Positions 1 through 9,557 of a stretch of 64,000 bases of DNA are shown piece after piece. The notes under the pieces are model-generated. The model saw only the letters and a list, made by a program, of their open reading frames with translations, was not told the origin of the DNA and ran no database searches. Position 1 is the stretch's first letter. Each line of letters starts with the position of its first letter. Position numbers and translations under genes: made by a program. The DNA is from Hydrogenophaga sp. IBVHS1. GTDB lineage: Bacteria; Pseudomonadota; Gammaproteobacteria; Burkholderiales; Burkholderiaceae_C. Location of the stretch: positions 1,426,001-1,490,000 of the forward strand of contig NZ_NFUU01000001.1 in the NCBI RefSeq assembly GCF_002127265.1, in the 5' to 3' direction.

Positions 1-518
1 CTGATGCCCAGGTCGTCGGCGATCTGCTTGTTCAGCCGACCCGCCACGATGCGTTCGAGCACCTGCGCTTCGCGGCTGGTGAGCTTGGAGAGCAGGGCGT
101 CCCGGCTGACGGCTTGCTGGTGCGTGGCGAAGGCCTCTCGGGCGTGTTCGAGCATGCGCTCGACCAGGGCCACAAGCTGGTCTTCCTTGAATGGTTTCTG
201 AATGAAGTCGAGCGCGCCCTTCTTCATGGACTCCACCGCCATGGGCACGTCGCCATGACCCGTGATGAAGACGATGGGAAGGGGTGACTGGCGTTCGATG
301 AGGCGGTCCTGCAGTTCCATGCCGGTCATGCCACCCATGCGGATATCGGCAATCAGGCAGGCCACTTCGCGAGCGTCGTAGCGGCTCAGGAAGGCTTCTG
401 CAGATTCGAAGCAGCGCACCCGAAAGTCCTTGCCTTCGAGCAGCCACTGAAGTGAGTCGCGCACCGCCTCGTCGTCATCGACCACGTAGACACTGCCTTT
501 TTTGGGGATCAAACTCAT
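1..518 (-). CDS. FixJ-family two-component response regulator (3' end outside window)
   Basis: The N-terminal receiver domain has the acidic pocket DDD at residues 14-16, a phospho-acceptor Asp58 in LIADIRMGGMTG, a Thr in FITGHGD and a Lys in IQKPF. From about residue 145 a LuxR/FixJ-type helix-turn-helix begins (LTSREAQVLERIVAGRLNKQ) and runs off the left edge, so the last part is missing. The start ATG overlaps the stop of the upstream kinase gene by four bases, so the two are translationally coupled. This is the output half of a two-component pair that diverges from the pyruvate dehydrogenase operon. The signal and target are not known from sequence; control of aceE is an inference from position. 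Confidence 0.9.
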   Translation of the reverse strand, partial: MSLIPKKGSVYVVDDDEAVRDSLQWLLEGKDFRVRCFESAEAFLSRYDAREVACLIADIRMGGMTGMELQDRLIERQSPLPIVFITGHGDVPMAVESMKKGALDFIQKPFKEDQLVALVERMLEHAREAFATHQQAVSRDALLSKLTSREAQVLERIVAGRLNKQIADDLGI

Positions 519-3070
519 CTCGCTCTTTCTGTGTCCGTCAGCGGCTCTGTGGCGGGCCCAGCCGCGGTGCTGTGGTTCTGCAGCCGCGAGACCACGGGGA
601 TCCAGAAGCTGAAGCAGCAGCCCACCACCTCTTCGCCATTGTAGATGTTCTGCACCTGCATCCTCCCATGGTGCGATTCGACGATGCTGCGGCACAGTTT
701 GAGACCAATGCCCATACCCTCGCTCTTCGTGCTGTAGAAGGCCTCGTAAATTCGCTCGATCATTTCATCGGGAACACCATTGCCCGAATCACGCACGGAA
801 AACTCAACCACATCCTGATCGTCCAGATGCCGGGGGCCGACGCGAAGTTCCACGTAACGCTCGCCCGGCAGACGACCCGCCTGCGCGATCGCCTCACCCG
901 CGTTTTTGAGCAGGTTGATCAGCACCTGCTCGATCAGGATGGGATCGACCATGAGATTGGGCAGCCGGGCGGCCACGTAGGGCGAGAGGCGAACCTGGTG
1001 GCGGCGCAACTCGATGTCTGCCAGCTCGATGGCGTTGTTCACCATCTGGGCAACGTCGGACAGCGTGGGGTTGGGCTCGCTGCGCTTCACGAAGGCGCGG
1101 ATGCGCTGGATGATCTGCCCGGCGCGCTGGGCCTGCCGGGAGGTTTTTTCCAGCGCGCCCAGCAGTTCGTCCGGGGTGATCCGCTGCTCCTGAAGGCGGG
1201 AGATCATGCCGTTGCAATAGTTGGTGATGGCGGTGAGCGGTTGATTCAGCTCGTGGGCCACACTGGAAGCCATTTCGCCCATGGTGATGAGGCGGCTCGC
1301 GGTCTGGGCACGCTCGGCCTGGCGGGATGCCTGTTCTTCCGCGAAGCGTCGGGGCGTGATGTCGCTGGCGATCACCATCTGCGCCAGGCGTCCGTCGACC
1401 CAGGTCAGATAACGCGTGCGCACCTCCAGCCAGCGGTCGAGCTCTTCCACGAACACCTCGGCGTTCTCCGCGCCCGCATCGGTCAGCGTCTCGGTGGGCA
1501 TGCCTGCAAAGGCGTCCACGGCATCGCCGTCGTCCGGGCTGGGCGAGGGCTGGTTGCCCGCGAGGTCGACCAGATGACGGTGGCCCAGGCCGCGCGTGCC
1601 AAACCACAGCCGGTACATCTTGTTGGCGAACAGCATCTCGTCGCTGCCAAGGGGCGCCACCGACACCGCGGAGTCCAGCGATTCCAGCACGGTGGTGAAG
1701 CGCTCGTAGGAGGCCGAGAGTTCCTCGCGAATGCGCTTGGGCTCGGTGATGTCAGTCATCGAGGTCATCCAGCCGGTCTGATGGCCTTTGGGGTCGATCA
1801 GCGGCGAGACGTACATGCGCGCATCGAAGATGCTGCCGTCTCGCCGGCGCACGCGCACTTCGAAGCCGCCCGGCGTGGAGCGCCCGCGAAGCTCGTCTTC
1901 AAGCCGTGCGGCGAGCTGGTCGTGGTCTTCTTCGGGCCAGTAGGGAAAGGGCGCCGTGCGACCCACCAGCTCGCCTTCGGTCCAGCCCGTCATGGAGCAA
2001 AAGGCCGGGTTCACGTAGGTGATGCGCCCCTGCATGTCCAGCGCACGCATGCCCGTGAGCATGGAGTTTTCCATGGCGCGCCGGAAGTTGGTTTCGGCCA
2101 TGAGGGCTTGCTGGGCCTGCACGCGTCGCCGGGTGTGGCGCCAGGTGCCCAGCAGCATCCACACGGTAAGGGCACTCAGGGCGCCGATCACCCAGAAGAA
2201 ACCGCTGCCCACGATGTCCTGCGAGGTGCGATAACCCTGCGCCTTGAGAATCAGTCCGTTGCCCACCGGGGACACCGGCACTTCGTGCTCCAGAGGCGGG
2301 TTGGACCAGGGCAACAGGCGCAAAACCGATTCGGGCGCTTGCAGGCTGCCGGCGAGCACGCGATCGCGGTCGTCCACCAGAGCCACGGCGTAGCGCGCCA
2401 TGATCTCCGGCGGGATGCCAAACCGCATGAGTCCGTCGATGGAATACTCGCCCATGATCGTGCCGGAGAAACGTCCCTGCTCGCTCAGCGGCACGTGCAA
2501 CATCAGCGTGGCGTTGCGGGCATCTTCACCAAAGGGGCGGGAGTACACGGGCTGGCGCAGGTCGCGCGCCAGTTCAAATGTGCCGTCGGTCTCGCCCGGG
2601 GAAAGGGTGCTGCCCACCGCGCGAGTCAAGGCCACGGGCGCGCTGGGCGAGGCGTAGCTCGCCTGCACATTGCGCCGGCCATCAATCCAGCTGATCGCCA
2701 GCATCTCGGGAAACTGGCTGACCAGCGACTCGACCTGGAATTTGAACTCTTCGCTCTCGATTTCCTTGTTGCTCACCTCGCGCGCCAGACGCATGAGCTG
2801 CTCCTGCCGTTCCAGCAGCCGCAGCCGAAGCCGCTGCTGGGCGTACTCCACATCCCGCGTCACGGCTTCCTGTTCACGCTCCAGTTCCTCATAACGCAGG
2901 TAAGTGATGGCCACCACGATGGCCGAGAGGAACAGCAGCACCGCCAGCAAAGGCGCGAGCGTGGCGAAGCGGTCCTGTCGAGAGGGGGGGAGGCGGCGCC
3001 ACCAGCGTTTCCACCACGCTGCCTGTGCGGGCGGCCGGTTCGATGGGGTCGGGGACGGCAGCGGGATCAT
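515..3070 (-). CDS. membrane PAS-domain sensor histidine kinase
   Basis: This 851-residue inner-membrane kinase has one transmembrane segment near residues 36-59 and a second near 285-308. The roughly 225 residues between them are probably a periplasmic sensor. Two PAS-like regions follow (about 325-440 and 450-560). The dimerisation box is VAHELNQPL with phospho-acceptor His606, and the ATPase domain has an N box (LINLLKNAGEA) and G boxes (RDSGNGVP, GMGIGLKLC). HELNQPL is typical of the FixL/DctB type that pairs with FixJ-like regulators, which matches the overlapping downstream gene. The start lies 171 bases from aceE on the opposite strand. The ligand cannot be told from the sequence. Confidence 0.9.
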   Translation of the reverse strand: MIPLPSPTPSNRPPAQAAWWKRWWRRLPPSRQDRFATLAPLLAVLLFLSAIVVAITYLRYEELEREQEAVTRDVEYAQQRLRLRLLERQEQLMRLAREVSNKEIESEEFKFQVESLVSQFPEMLAISWIDGRRNVQASYASPSAPVALTRAVGSTLSPGETDGTFELARDLRQPVYSRPFGEDARNATLMLHVPLSEQGRFSGTIMGEYSIDGLMRFGIPPEIMARYAVALVDDRDRVLAGSLQAPESVLRLLPWSNPPLEHEVPVSPVGNGLILKAQGYRTSQDIVGSGFFWVIGALSALTVWMLLGTWRHTRRRVQAQQALMAETNFRRAMENSMLTGMRALDMQGRITYVNPAFCSMTGWTEGELVGRTAPFPYWPEEDHDQLAARLEDELRGRSTPGGFEVRVRRRDGSIFDARMYVSPLIDPKGHQTGWMTSMTDITEPKRIREELSASYERFTTVLESLDSAVSVAPLGSDEMLFANKMYRLWFGTRGLGHRHLVDLAGNQPSPSPDDGDAVDAFAGMPTETLTDAGAENAEVFVEELDRWLEVRTRYLTWVDGRLAQMVIASDITPRRFAEEQASRQAERAQTASRLITMGEMASSVAHELNQPLTAITNYCNGMISRLQEQRITPDELLGALEKTSRQAQRAGQIIQRIRAFVKRSEPNPTLSDVAQMVNNAIELADIELRRHQVRLSPYVAARLPNLMVDPILIEQVLINLLKNAGEAIAQAGRLPGERYVELRVGPRHLDDQDVVEFSVRDSGNGVPDEMIERIYEAFYSTKSEGMGIGLKLCRSIVESHHGRMQVQNIYNGEEVVGCCFSFWIPVVSRLQNHSTAAGPATEPLTDTERAR

Positions 3071-3156
3071 GAATGCCCGAAGTCTACGTGAGAGCAGCCC
3101 GAATACCCTAGGCTGGCATCCGTATGATCTCGTAATATGAAATCTTTACGCACATA

Positions 3157-3185
3157 TTGAAATTGAAAACCATTTGTGGAAAAAT
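3157..3185 (+). promoter_or_regulatory. possible sigma-70 promoter for aceE
   Basis: TTGAAA (3157-3162) and AAAAAT (3180-3185) are spaced by 17 bases, each matching four or more positions of the sigma-70 consensus. They lie about 55 bases before the aceE start in the shared 171-base divergent region. This is a weak match in an A/T-rich patch. I see no clear operator next to it. Confidence 0.3.
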
Positions 3186-3241
3186 CCGTGACACTGCGGA
3201 TAGACCTCCGTAAGCTCGATTCAAACCAACAGGAGACAAGA

Positions 3242-5953
3242 ATGTCAGCGAACGACGCTCTCAAAGGCCAGGTTGCCGGGGATGTGGACGCCCAGGAAAC
3301 CCGCGAGTGGATGCAGGCCCTGGCCGCCGTGATTGAGCGCGAGGGCCCCGAACGGGCGCACTTTCTGCTTGAGCAACTTCTGGAAGAAGCTCGCCAGCAC
3401 AGCATCGACCTTCCTTTCTCGGCCACCACCGGCTATGTGAACACCATCGAGCCCAACCAGGAAGAGCGTTGCCCCGGCAACATCGAGATTGAAGAGCGCC
3501 TGCGCGCCTACATGCGCTGGAACGCAATGGCCATGGTCGTCAAGGCCAATCGGCACAACCCCGAAGACGGCGGTGACCTGGGCGGTCACATCGGTTCCTT
3601 TGCCTCGCTGGCGCACATGTTTGGCGCCGGCTTCAACCATTTCTGGCACGCCGAGAGCGAGAACCATGGTGGCGACTGCCTCTACATTCAGGGTCACGTG
3701 TCGCCCGGCGTGTACGCCCGCGCTTACCTGGAAGGCCGCCTGACCGAAGAGCAGCTGCTCAACTTCCGCCAGGAAGTGGATGGCAAGGGTTTGTCGAGCT
3801 ATCCGCACCCCAAGCTCATGCCCGAGTTCTGGCAGTTTCCCACCGTCTCCATGGGCCTGGGTCCACTGATGGCGATCTACCAGGCGCGTTTCCTGAAGTA
3901 CCTGCACGCGCGCGGCATCGCCAACACCGAGAACCGCAAGGTCTGGGTGTTCTGCGGTGACGGCGAGATGGACGAAGTCGAATCGCTGGGCGCCATCAGC
4001 CTGGCGGCGCGCGAAAACCTCGACAACCTGATCTTCGTGGTGAACTGCAACCTGCAGCGTCTGGATGGCCCGGTGCGCGGCAACGGCAAGATCATCCAGG
4101 AGCTCGAAGGCGAGTTCCGTGGTTCCGGCTGGAACGTGATCAAGCTGCTGTGGGGCAGCGAGTGGGATTCGCTGCTGGCGCGCGACAAGGACGGCGCGCT
4201 TCGCAAGATCATGATGGACACGGTCGACGGCGACTACCAGGCCTTCAAGGCCAACGACGGTGCCTACGTGCGCAAGCATTTCTTCGGCCGCGACCCCAAG
4301 ACGCTGGAGATGGTGGCCCACCTCAGCGACAACGACATCTGGAACCTGAAGCGCGGTGGTCACGACCCGCAAAAGGTCTACGCCGCGTACCACAAGGCGG
4401 TGAACCACAAGGGCCAGCCCACCGTGCTGCTGATCAAAACGGTCAAGGGCTTCGGCATGGGCAAGTCGGGCGAGGGCAAGAACACGGTTCACCAGACCAA
4501 GAAGCTCACCGACGAAGACATCAAGATCTTCCGCGACCGTTTCAATCTGCCGATCCCGGACAGCGAACTCTCCAAGATTCCGTTTTACAAGCCGGCCGAC
4601 GACACGCCGGAGATGCGCTACCTGCACGAGCGTCGCAAAGCACTGGGCGGGTATTTGCCCAAGCGCCGGGTGAAGGCCGATGAGAGCTTCACGGTGCCTT
4701 CGCTTGAGACCTTCAAGGCCGTGCTGGAGCCCACCGCCGAAGGTCGCGAGATTTCCACCACCCAGGCCTATGTGCGCTTTCTGACGCAGTTGCTGCGTGA
4801 CCAGGCACTGGGTCCGCGCGTGGTGCCCATTCTGGTCGACGAGGCACGGACCTTCGGCATGGAAGGCCTGTTCCGGCAGGTGGGCATCTACAACCCGGCC
4901 GGCCAGCAGTACACACCTGTCGATAAAGACCAGGTGATGTACTACAAGGAAGACAAGGCTGGCCAGATCCTGCAGGAAGGCATCAACGAAGCCGGTGGCA
5001 TGAGCAGCTGGATCGCCGCAGCCACCAGCTACAGCACCAGCAACCGCATCATGGTGCCGTTCTACGTGTACTACTCCATGTTCGGTTTTCAGCGCATTGG
5101 CGATCTCGCCTGGGCGGCGGGCGACATGCAGGCGCGCGGCTTCTTGCTGGGCGGCACCTCCGGGCGCACCACGCTCAACGGCGAAGGCCTGCAGCACGAA
5201 GACGGCCACAGCCACATCCTGGCCGGCACCATTCCGAACTGCATCAGCTACGACCCGACCTTTGCGCACGAGGTCGGCGTGATCCTGCACCACGGCTTGA
5301 AGCGCATGGTGGAGAAGCAGGACAACGTTTACTTCTACCTCACGCTGCTCAACGAGAACTACGCCATGCCCGGCCTGCAGCCCGGCACGGAAGAGCAGAT
5401 CATCAAGGGCATGTATTACTGCAAGCAGGCGCCAGCGCTCAAGAAGACCGCGCCGAGCGTTCAACTGCTGGGCAGCGGCACCATCCTGCGCGAGAGCATT
5501 GCTGCGCAGGAGTTACTTGAAAAAGACTGGGGCGTGAGTGCTGGTGTGTGGAGCTGCCCGAGCTTCAACGAGCTGGCTCGCGATGGGCAGGATGCCGATC
5601 GCTGGAACCTGTTGCATCCCACCGAGACACCCCGCGTGCCTTTCGTGGCGCAGCAATTGAGCGCAACCACGGGCCCGGTGATCGCTTCCACCGACTACAT
5701 GAAGAACTACGCGGAGCAGATCCGCCCCTTCATTCCGAAAGACCGCACCTACAAGGTGCTGGGCACCGACGGCTTTGGCCGCAGCGATTTCCGCAGCAAG
5801 CTGCGCGAACACTTCGAGATCAACCGCCATTACGTCGTGGTGGCTGCGCTCAAGGCGTTGAGCGAAGAGGGCAAAGTGCCAGTGGCCAAGGTGGCCGAGG
5901 CCATCAAGAAATACGGCATTCAGGTCGACAAAGTGAACCCCCTCTACGCCTAA
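3242..5953 (+). CDS. aceE: pyruvate dehydrogenase E1 component, homodimeric type
   Basis: This 903-residue thiamine diphosphate enzyme decarboxylates pyruvate and acetylates the lipoyl groups of AceF. The cofactor motif GDGEMDE (about residue 239) ends in NCN some 30 residues later. The length and the long single chain fit the AceE homodimeric class rather than the alpha2beta2 class. I chose the ATG at 3242 because AGGAGA sits five bases ahead of it; an upstream in-frame extension to 3176 lacks such a site and does not look like the family N-terminus. It is the first gene of aceE-aceF-lpdA, with aceF 16 bases downstream. The divergent two-component genes are candidate regulators (inference). 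Confidence 0.98.
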   Translation: MSANDALKGQVAGDVDAQETREWMQALAAVIEREGPERAHFLLEQLLEEARQHSIDLPFSATTGYVNTIEPNQEERCPGNIEIEERLRAYMRWNAMAMVVKANRHNPEDGGDLGGHIGSFASLAHMFGAGFNHFWHAESENHGGDCLYIQGHVSPGVYARAYLEGRLTEEQLLNFRQEVDGKGLSSYPHPKLMPEFWQFPTVSMGLGPLMAIYQARFLKYLHARGIANTENRKVWVFCGDGEMDEVESLGAISLAARENLDNLIFVVNCNLQRLDGPVRGNGKIIQELEGEFRGSGWNVIKLLWGSEWDSLLARDKDGALRKIMMDTVDGDYQAFKANDGAYVRKHFFGRDPKTLEMVAHLSDNDIWNLKRGGHDPQKVYAAYHKAVNHKGQPTVLLIKTVKGFGMGKSGEGKNTVHQTKKLTDEDIKIFRDRFNLPIPDSELSKIPFYKPADDTPEMRYLHERRKALGGYLPKRRVKADESFTVPSLETFKAVLEPTAEGREISTTQAYVRFLTQLLRDQALGPRVVPILVDEARTFGMEGLFRQVGIYNPAGQQYTPVDKDQVMYYKEDKAGQILQEGINEAGGMSSWIAAATSYSTSNRIMVPFYVYYSMFGFQRIGDLAWAAGDMQARGFLLGGTSGRTTLNGEGLQHEDGHSHILAGTIPNCISYDPTFAHEVGVILHHGLKRMVEKQDNVYFYLTLLNENYAMPGLQPGTEEQIIKGMYYCKQAPALKKTAPSVQLLGSGTILRESIAAQELLEKDWGVSAGVWSCPSFNELARDGQDADRWNLLHPTETPRVPFVAQQLSATTGPVIASTDYMKNYAEQIRPFIPKDRTYKVLGTDGFGRSDFRSKLREHFEINRHYVVVAALKALSEEGKVPVAKVAEAIKKYGIQVDKVNPLYA

Positions 5954-5969
5954 CCCGGAGACAAAGAAC

Positions 5970-7637
5970 ATGGCACTGATTGAAGTGAAGGTCCCGGACA
6001 TTGGGGATTTTGATGAGGTGGCGGTGATCGAGCTGCTGGTGAAGGTGGGCGACTCCGTCAAGGCGGAGCAGTCGCTGATCACTGTGGAGTCGGACAAGGC
6101 TTCCATGGAGATTCCGTCCAGCACAGCAGGTGTGGTGAAGGAGCTCAAGGTCGCGCTGGGCGACAAGGTGAAGCAGGGCTCGGTGGTGCTCGTGGTCGAG
6201 GCGGCGGGTGAAGCCGCTGCCGCACCGGCGCCAGCAGCTCCAGCGGCGCCAGCTCAGGTTGCTGCTCCTGCGGCGGCTCCGGCCCCAGCGACTCCGGCCG
6301 CTGCGCCGGCCGCTGCGCCGGCCGCCAGTGGCCCGGTCGAGGTGCGCGTGCCCGATATTGGCGACTTCAAGGACGTCGCCGTCATTGAAGTGCTGGTCAA
6401 GCCCGGCGACAAGATTGCGGTCGAGCAAAGCCTGATCACCGTCGAATCCGACAAGGCGTCGATGGAGATTCCTTCTTCTGCCGCTGGCGTGCTGAAGGAA
6501 CTCAAGGTCAAGGTCGGAGACACGGTCAACATCGGTGATCTGCTGGCGGTGCTCGAAGGCGCCGTGGCGGCGTCTTCTGCACCCGTTCGGGCTGAGCCCG
6601 TCGAAGCCCCTGCCAAGGTGCAGGCGAGCCCTTCGACAGGCTCAGGGCGAACGGAAGTGGCGCCTGCCGCTGCCGAACACAACCCGACCGCCACCACCAC
6701 CGTGGGCCTGCCTCACGCCTCGCCTTCCGTGCGCAAGTTCGCGCGCGAACTAGGGGTGCCGCTCGATGAAATCAAGGGCAGCGGTCCCAAAGGGCGCATC
6801 ACGCAGGAAGACGTGCTCGGCTTCACCAAGGCCGTCATGACAGGTTCCACGCAAACGAAGGCGCAGGCTGCCAAGGCCTCGTCCGGCGGTGCTGAAGGTG
6901 CTGGTCTGGGCCTGATTCCCTGGCCGAAAGTGGACTTCGCGAAGTTCGGACCGATCGAACGCAAGGAGATGGGCCGGATCAAGAAGATCAGCGGCGCCAA
7001 CTTGCTGCGCAACGCGATCATGATCCCGGCGGTCACCAACCACGACGATGCCGACATCACCGATCTCGAAGCGTTTCGCGTTTCCACCAACAAGGAAAAC
7101 GAGAAGAGCGGTGTCAAGGTCACCATGCTCGCCTTCCTCATCAAAGCCTGCGTGGCCTCGCTCAAGAAATTCCCTGAGTTCAACAGCTCCATCGACGGCG
7201 ACGCGCTGATCTACAAACAGTACTGGCACATCGGCTTCGCGGCCGACACGCCCAATGGCCTGATGGTCCCCGTGATCAAGGACGCCGACAAGAAGGGCGT
7301 GCTGCAGATCAGCCAGGAAATGGGTGAACTGGCGAAGAAGGCGCGGGAAGGCAAGCTGAGTCCGGCCGAAATGAGCGGCGCCACGTTCACCATCTCCAGC
7401 CTCGGCGGCATTGGTGGGCGTTACTTCACGCCCATCATCAACGCGCCCGAGGTGGCCATTCTGGGCGTGTGCAAGAGCCAGATGGAACCCGTGTGGGACG
7501 GCAAGGCTTTCCAGCCGCGCCTGATGCTGCCGCTCTCGTTGACCTGGGACCACCGGGTGATCGATGGCGCGGCCGCCGCGCGCTTCAACGCCTACCTGGG
7601 CCAGATCCTCGGCGACTTCCGTCGCGTTCTTCTTTAA
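5970..7637 (+). CDS. aceF: pyruvate dehydrogenase E2, dihydrolipoamide acetyltransferase
   Basis: This 555-residue core of the PDH complex moves the acetyl group from lipoate to CoA. It has two N-terminal lipoyl domains (modified lysines near residues 43 and 162, both in [11 protein letters not shown]) joined by Ala/Pro-rich linkers. A peripheral-subunit-binding domain follows (about 249-285, SPSVRKFARELGVPLDEIKG). The acyltransferase domain carries the active-site motif DHRVIDG with His528 and Asp532. GGAG precedes the start. The linker after the second lipoyl domain contains a translated palindromic repeat (residues about 205-228). The linker between the two lipoyl domains contains a 12-base tandem repeat. 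Confidence 0.98.
   Translation: MALIEVKVPDIGDFDEVAVIELLVKVGDSVKAEQSLITVESDKASMEIPSSTAGVVKELKVALGDKVKQGSVVLVVEAAGEAAAAPAPAAPAAPAQVAAPAAAPAPATPAAAPAAAPAASGPVEVRVPDIGDFKDVAVIEVLVKPGDKIAVEQSLITVESDKASMEIPSSAAGVLKELKVKVGDTVNIGDLLAVLEGAVAASSAPVRAEPVEAPAKVQASPSTGSGRTEVAPAAAEHNPTATTTVGLPHASPSVRKFARELGVPLDEIKGSGPKGRITQEDVLGFTKAVMTGSTQTKAQAAKASSGGAEGAGLGLIPWPKVDFAKFGPIERKEMGRIKKISGANLLRNAIMIPAVTNHDDADITDLEAFRVSTNKENEKSGVKVTMLAFLIKACVASLKKFPEFNSSIDGDALIYKQYWHIGFAADTPNGLMVPVIKDADKKGVLQISQEMGELAKKAREGKLSPAEMSGATFTISSLGGIGGRYFTPIINAPEVAILGVCKSQMEPVWDGKAFQPRLMLPLSLTWDHRVIDGAAAARFNAYLGQILGDFRRVLL
6294..6325. repeat. 12-bp tandem repeat in the aceF linker
   Basis: The unit CCGGCCGCTGCG occurs twice without change (6294-6305, 6306-6317) and then as a partial third copy to 6325. 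It encodes an Ala-Pro-Ala-Ala repeat in the flexible linker between lipoyl domains one and two. Because the unit is a multiple of three, slippage would change linker length without breaking the frame. Confidence 0.8.
6583..6654. repeat. REP-like inverted repeat inside aceF
   Basis: The left arm begins CCGTTCGGGCTGAGCCCGTC (6583-6609). The right arm, read as reverse complement, begins CCGTTCGCCCTGAGCCTGTC (6628-6654). About 21 of 27 positions agree and the loop is 18 bases. I recognise the TTCGACAGGCTCAGGGCGAA core as an intergenic palindromic repeat widespread in proteobacterial genomes. Here it is translated in frame, giving VRAEPVEA and SPSTGSGRTE in the linker between the second lipoyl domain and the E1/E3-binding domain. 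The match to a genome-wide family is from memory and was not searched. Confidence 0.8.
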
Positions 7638-7646
7638 GGCATGGCG

Positions 7647-9494
7647 ATGGCACTGATTGAAATTCAGGTTCCGGACATCGGGGACTTCGACGAAGTTGCG
7701 GTGATCGAGCTGCTGGTCAAGCCCGGCGACACCGTCAAGGCGGAGCAGTCGCTTATCACGGTGGAATCCGACAAGGCGTCGATGGAAATACCGTCTTCGC
7801 ACGCAGGCGTGGTCAAGGAGCTCAAGGTCCAGCTCGGCGACAAGGTCAAGCAGGGCAGTGTGGTGTTGACGCTGGAAGCGGCCGAGGGCGCGACTTCCGC
7901 GCCGACGCCCGCTGCTTCGCCGGCAGCGCCCTCACCTCAACCCGCGGCGGCGAGCGGAAAAGCGGGTGAGCCTGCCGCTGCTGCACCTGCGGCGGCCAGC
8001 TTTGGTGGCAGTGCCGACCTCGAGTGCGACGTGCTCGTGCTCGGTGGTGGCCCCGGCGGCTACAGTGCGGCTTTCCGCGCTGCCGACCTTGGTCTCAAGG
8101 TCGTTCTGGTGGAGCGCTACGCATCGCTGGGCGGCGTGTGCCTGAACGTGGGCTGCATTCCTTCCAAGGCCTTGCTGCACGTCGCTGCGGTGATGGACGA
8201 AGTGAGTCACATGGCCGACCTCGGCGTGGCCTTCGGCAAGCCGGAGCTCGACATCGACAAGTTGCGCGGCCACAAGGAAAAGGTCATCGGCAAGCTCACC
8301 GGCGGCCTGGCGGCCATGGCCAAGATGCGCAAGGTCACCACCGTGCGCGGCTACGGCGCCTTCGTGGGGGCCAACCACCTGGAAGTGGAGGAGACCACGG
8401 GCGCGGCGCAGGAGAAAACCGGCAAGAAGCAGGTGATCGCCTTCAAGAAGGCCATCATCGCGGCCGGTAGCCAGGCCGTGCGCCTGCCCTTCATGCCCGA
8501 AGATCCGCGAGTGGTCGACAGTACTGGCGCGCTCGCACTCAAGGAGGTGCCCAAGCGCATGCTGATTCTGGGCGGCGGCATCATCGGCCTGGAGATGGGC
8601 ACGGTCTACAGCACGCTCGGCGCGCGCCTGGACGTGGTGGAAATGCTCGACGGACTGATGCAGGGCGCCGATCGCGACCTGGTGAAGATCTGGCAGAAGA
8701 TGAACGCCAAACGCTTCGACAACATCATGCTCAAGACCAAGACGGTGTCGGCCAAAGCCACGCCCGAAGGTATTGAAGTGACGTTTGCTGCGGCGGAAGA
8801 GGGCGGCACGGCCCCTGCGCCTCAAACTTACGATCTGGTGCTTCAGGCCGTGGGCCGCAGCCCCAACGGCAAGAAGATCGCGGCCGACAAGGCTGGTGTG
8901 GCCGTGACCGATCGCGGCTTCATCAATGTCGATATTCAGATGCGCACCAACATGCCGCACATCTTTGCCATCGGCGACATCGTGGGTCAGCCCATGCTGG
9001 CGCACAAGGCGGTGCACGAGGCGCATGTGGCGGCCGAAGTGATTGCGGGCGAGCTGCAGGGCAACAAGGAGCTGGCCAGTGCCGCCTTCAATGCGCGCGT
9101 GATTCCCAGCGTGGCTTACACCGACCCCGAGGTGGCCTGGGTGGGCCTCACCGAAGACCAGGCCAAGGCGCAAGGCATCAAGGTGAAGAAGGGCTTGTTC
9201 CCCTGGAACGCCTCTGGCCGCGCCATTGCCAACGGGCGCGACGAAGGGGTGACCAAGCTGCTGTTCGACGACTCGCCTGAGGCCCATGGGCACGGCAAGA
9301 TTCTGGGCGGCGGCATGGTGGGCACCCATGCGGGCGACATGATCGGTGAGATCGCTCTGGCCATCGAGATGGGCGCAGACGCAGTGGACATCGGCAAGAC
9401 CATCCACCCGCACCCTACGCTGGGCGAGAGCATCGGCATGGCGGCTGAAATCGCGCACGGAAGTTGCACCGACGTGCCACCTCAGCGCAAGTAG
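7647..9494 (+). CDS. lpdA: dihydrolipoamide dehydrogenase (PDH E3) with N-terminal lipoyl domain
   Basis: This FAD enzyme of about 615 residues reoxidises the lipoyl groups of AceF and passes electrons to NAD. Residues 1-80 form a lipoyl domain (Lys43 in [11 protein letters not shown]), followed by an Ala/Pro linker. The disulfide reductase fold carries the redox pair Cys165/Cys170 in [13 protein letters not shown] and the C-terminal HPHPTLGES active-site segment. An E3 with its own lipoyl domain is known from some bacterial PDH complexes. The start at 7647 is preferred because AAGG lies about seven bases before it and it aligns with the AceF N-terminus; 7641 is an alternative. It follows aceF by nine bases and ends before a strong hairpin. 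Confidence 0.97.
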   Translation: MALIEIQVPDIGDFDEVAVIELLVKPGDTVKAEQSLITVESDKASMEIPSSHAGVVKELKVQLGDKVKQGSVVLTLEAAEGATSAPTPAASPAAPSPQPAAASGKAGEPAAAAPAAASFGGSADLECDVLVLGGGPGGYSAAFRAADLGLKVVLVERYASLGGVCLNVGCIPSKALLHVAAVMDEVSHMADLGVAFGKPELDIDKLRGHKEKVIGKLTGGLAAMAKMRKVTTVRGYGAFVGANHLEVEETTGAAQEKTGKKQVIAFKKAIIAAGSQAVRLPFMPEDPRVVDSTGALALKEVPKRMLILGGGIIGLEMGTVYSTLGARLDVVEMLDGLMQGADRDLVKIWQKMNAKRFDNIMLKTKTVSAKATPEGIEVTFAAAEEGGTAPAPQTYDLVLQAVGRSPNGKKIAADKAGVAVTDRGFINVDIQMRTNMPHIFAIGDIVGQPMLAHKAVHEAHVAAEVIAGELQGNKELASAAFNARVIPSVAYTDPEVAWVGLTEDQAKAQGIKVKKGLFPWNASGRAIANGRDEGVTKLLFDDSPEAHGHGKILGGGMVGTHAGDMIGEIALAIEMGADAVDIGKTIHPHPTLGESIGMAAEIAHGSCTDVPPQRK

Positions 9495-9513
9495 CGCGCT
9501 CAAGCCACCAATG

Positions 9514-9539
9514 ACAAACCCGGCCTCAGCCGGGTTTGT
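9514..9539. terminator. bidirectional hairpin terminator after lpdA
   Basis: A perfect 11-base stem, ACAAACCCGGC with GCCGGGTTTGT, encloses the loop CTCA and is followed by TTTC. The stem itself has a T-rich end on both strands. It lies between lpdA and the convergent NlpC/P60 gene, so it can serve both. Confidence 0.85.
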
Positions 9540-9557
9540 TTCTGGCGCAGCGCACTT

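Noticed and set aside
452..3091. Long open frame antisense to the histidine kinase
   Set aside because: It is rich in His, Gln and Ala as expected from reading GC-rich coding DNA backwards, and the kinase on the other strand has complete family motifs.
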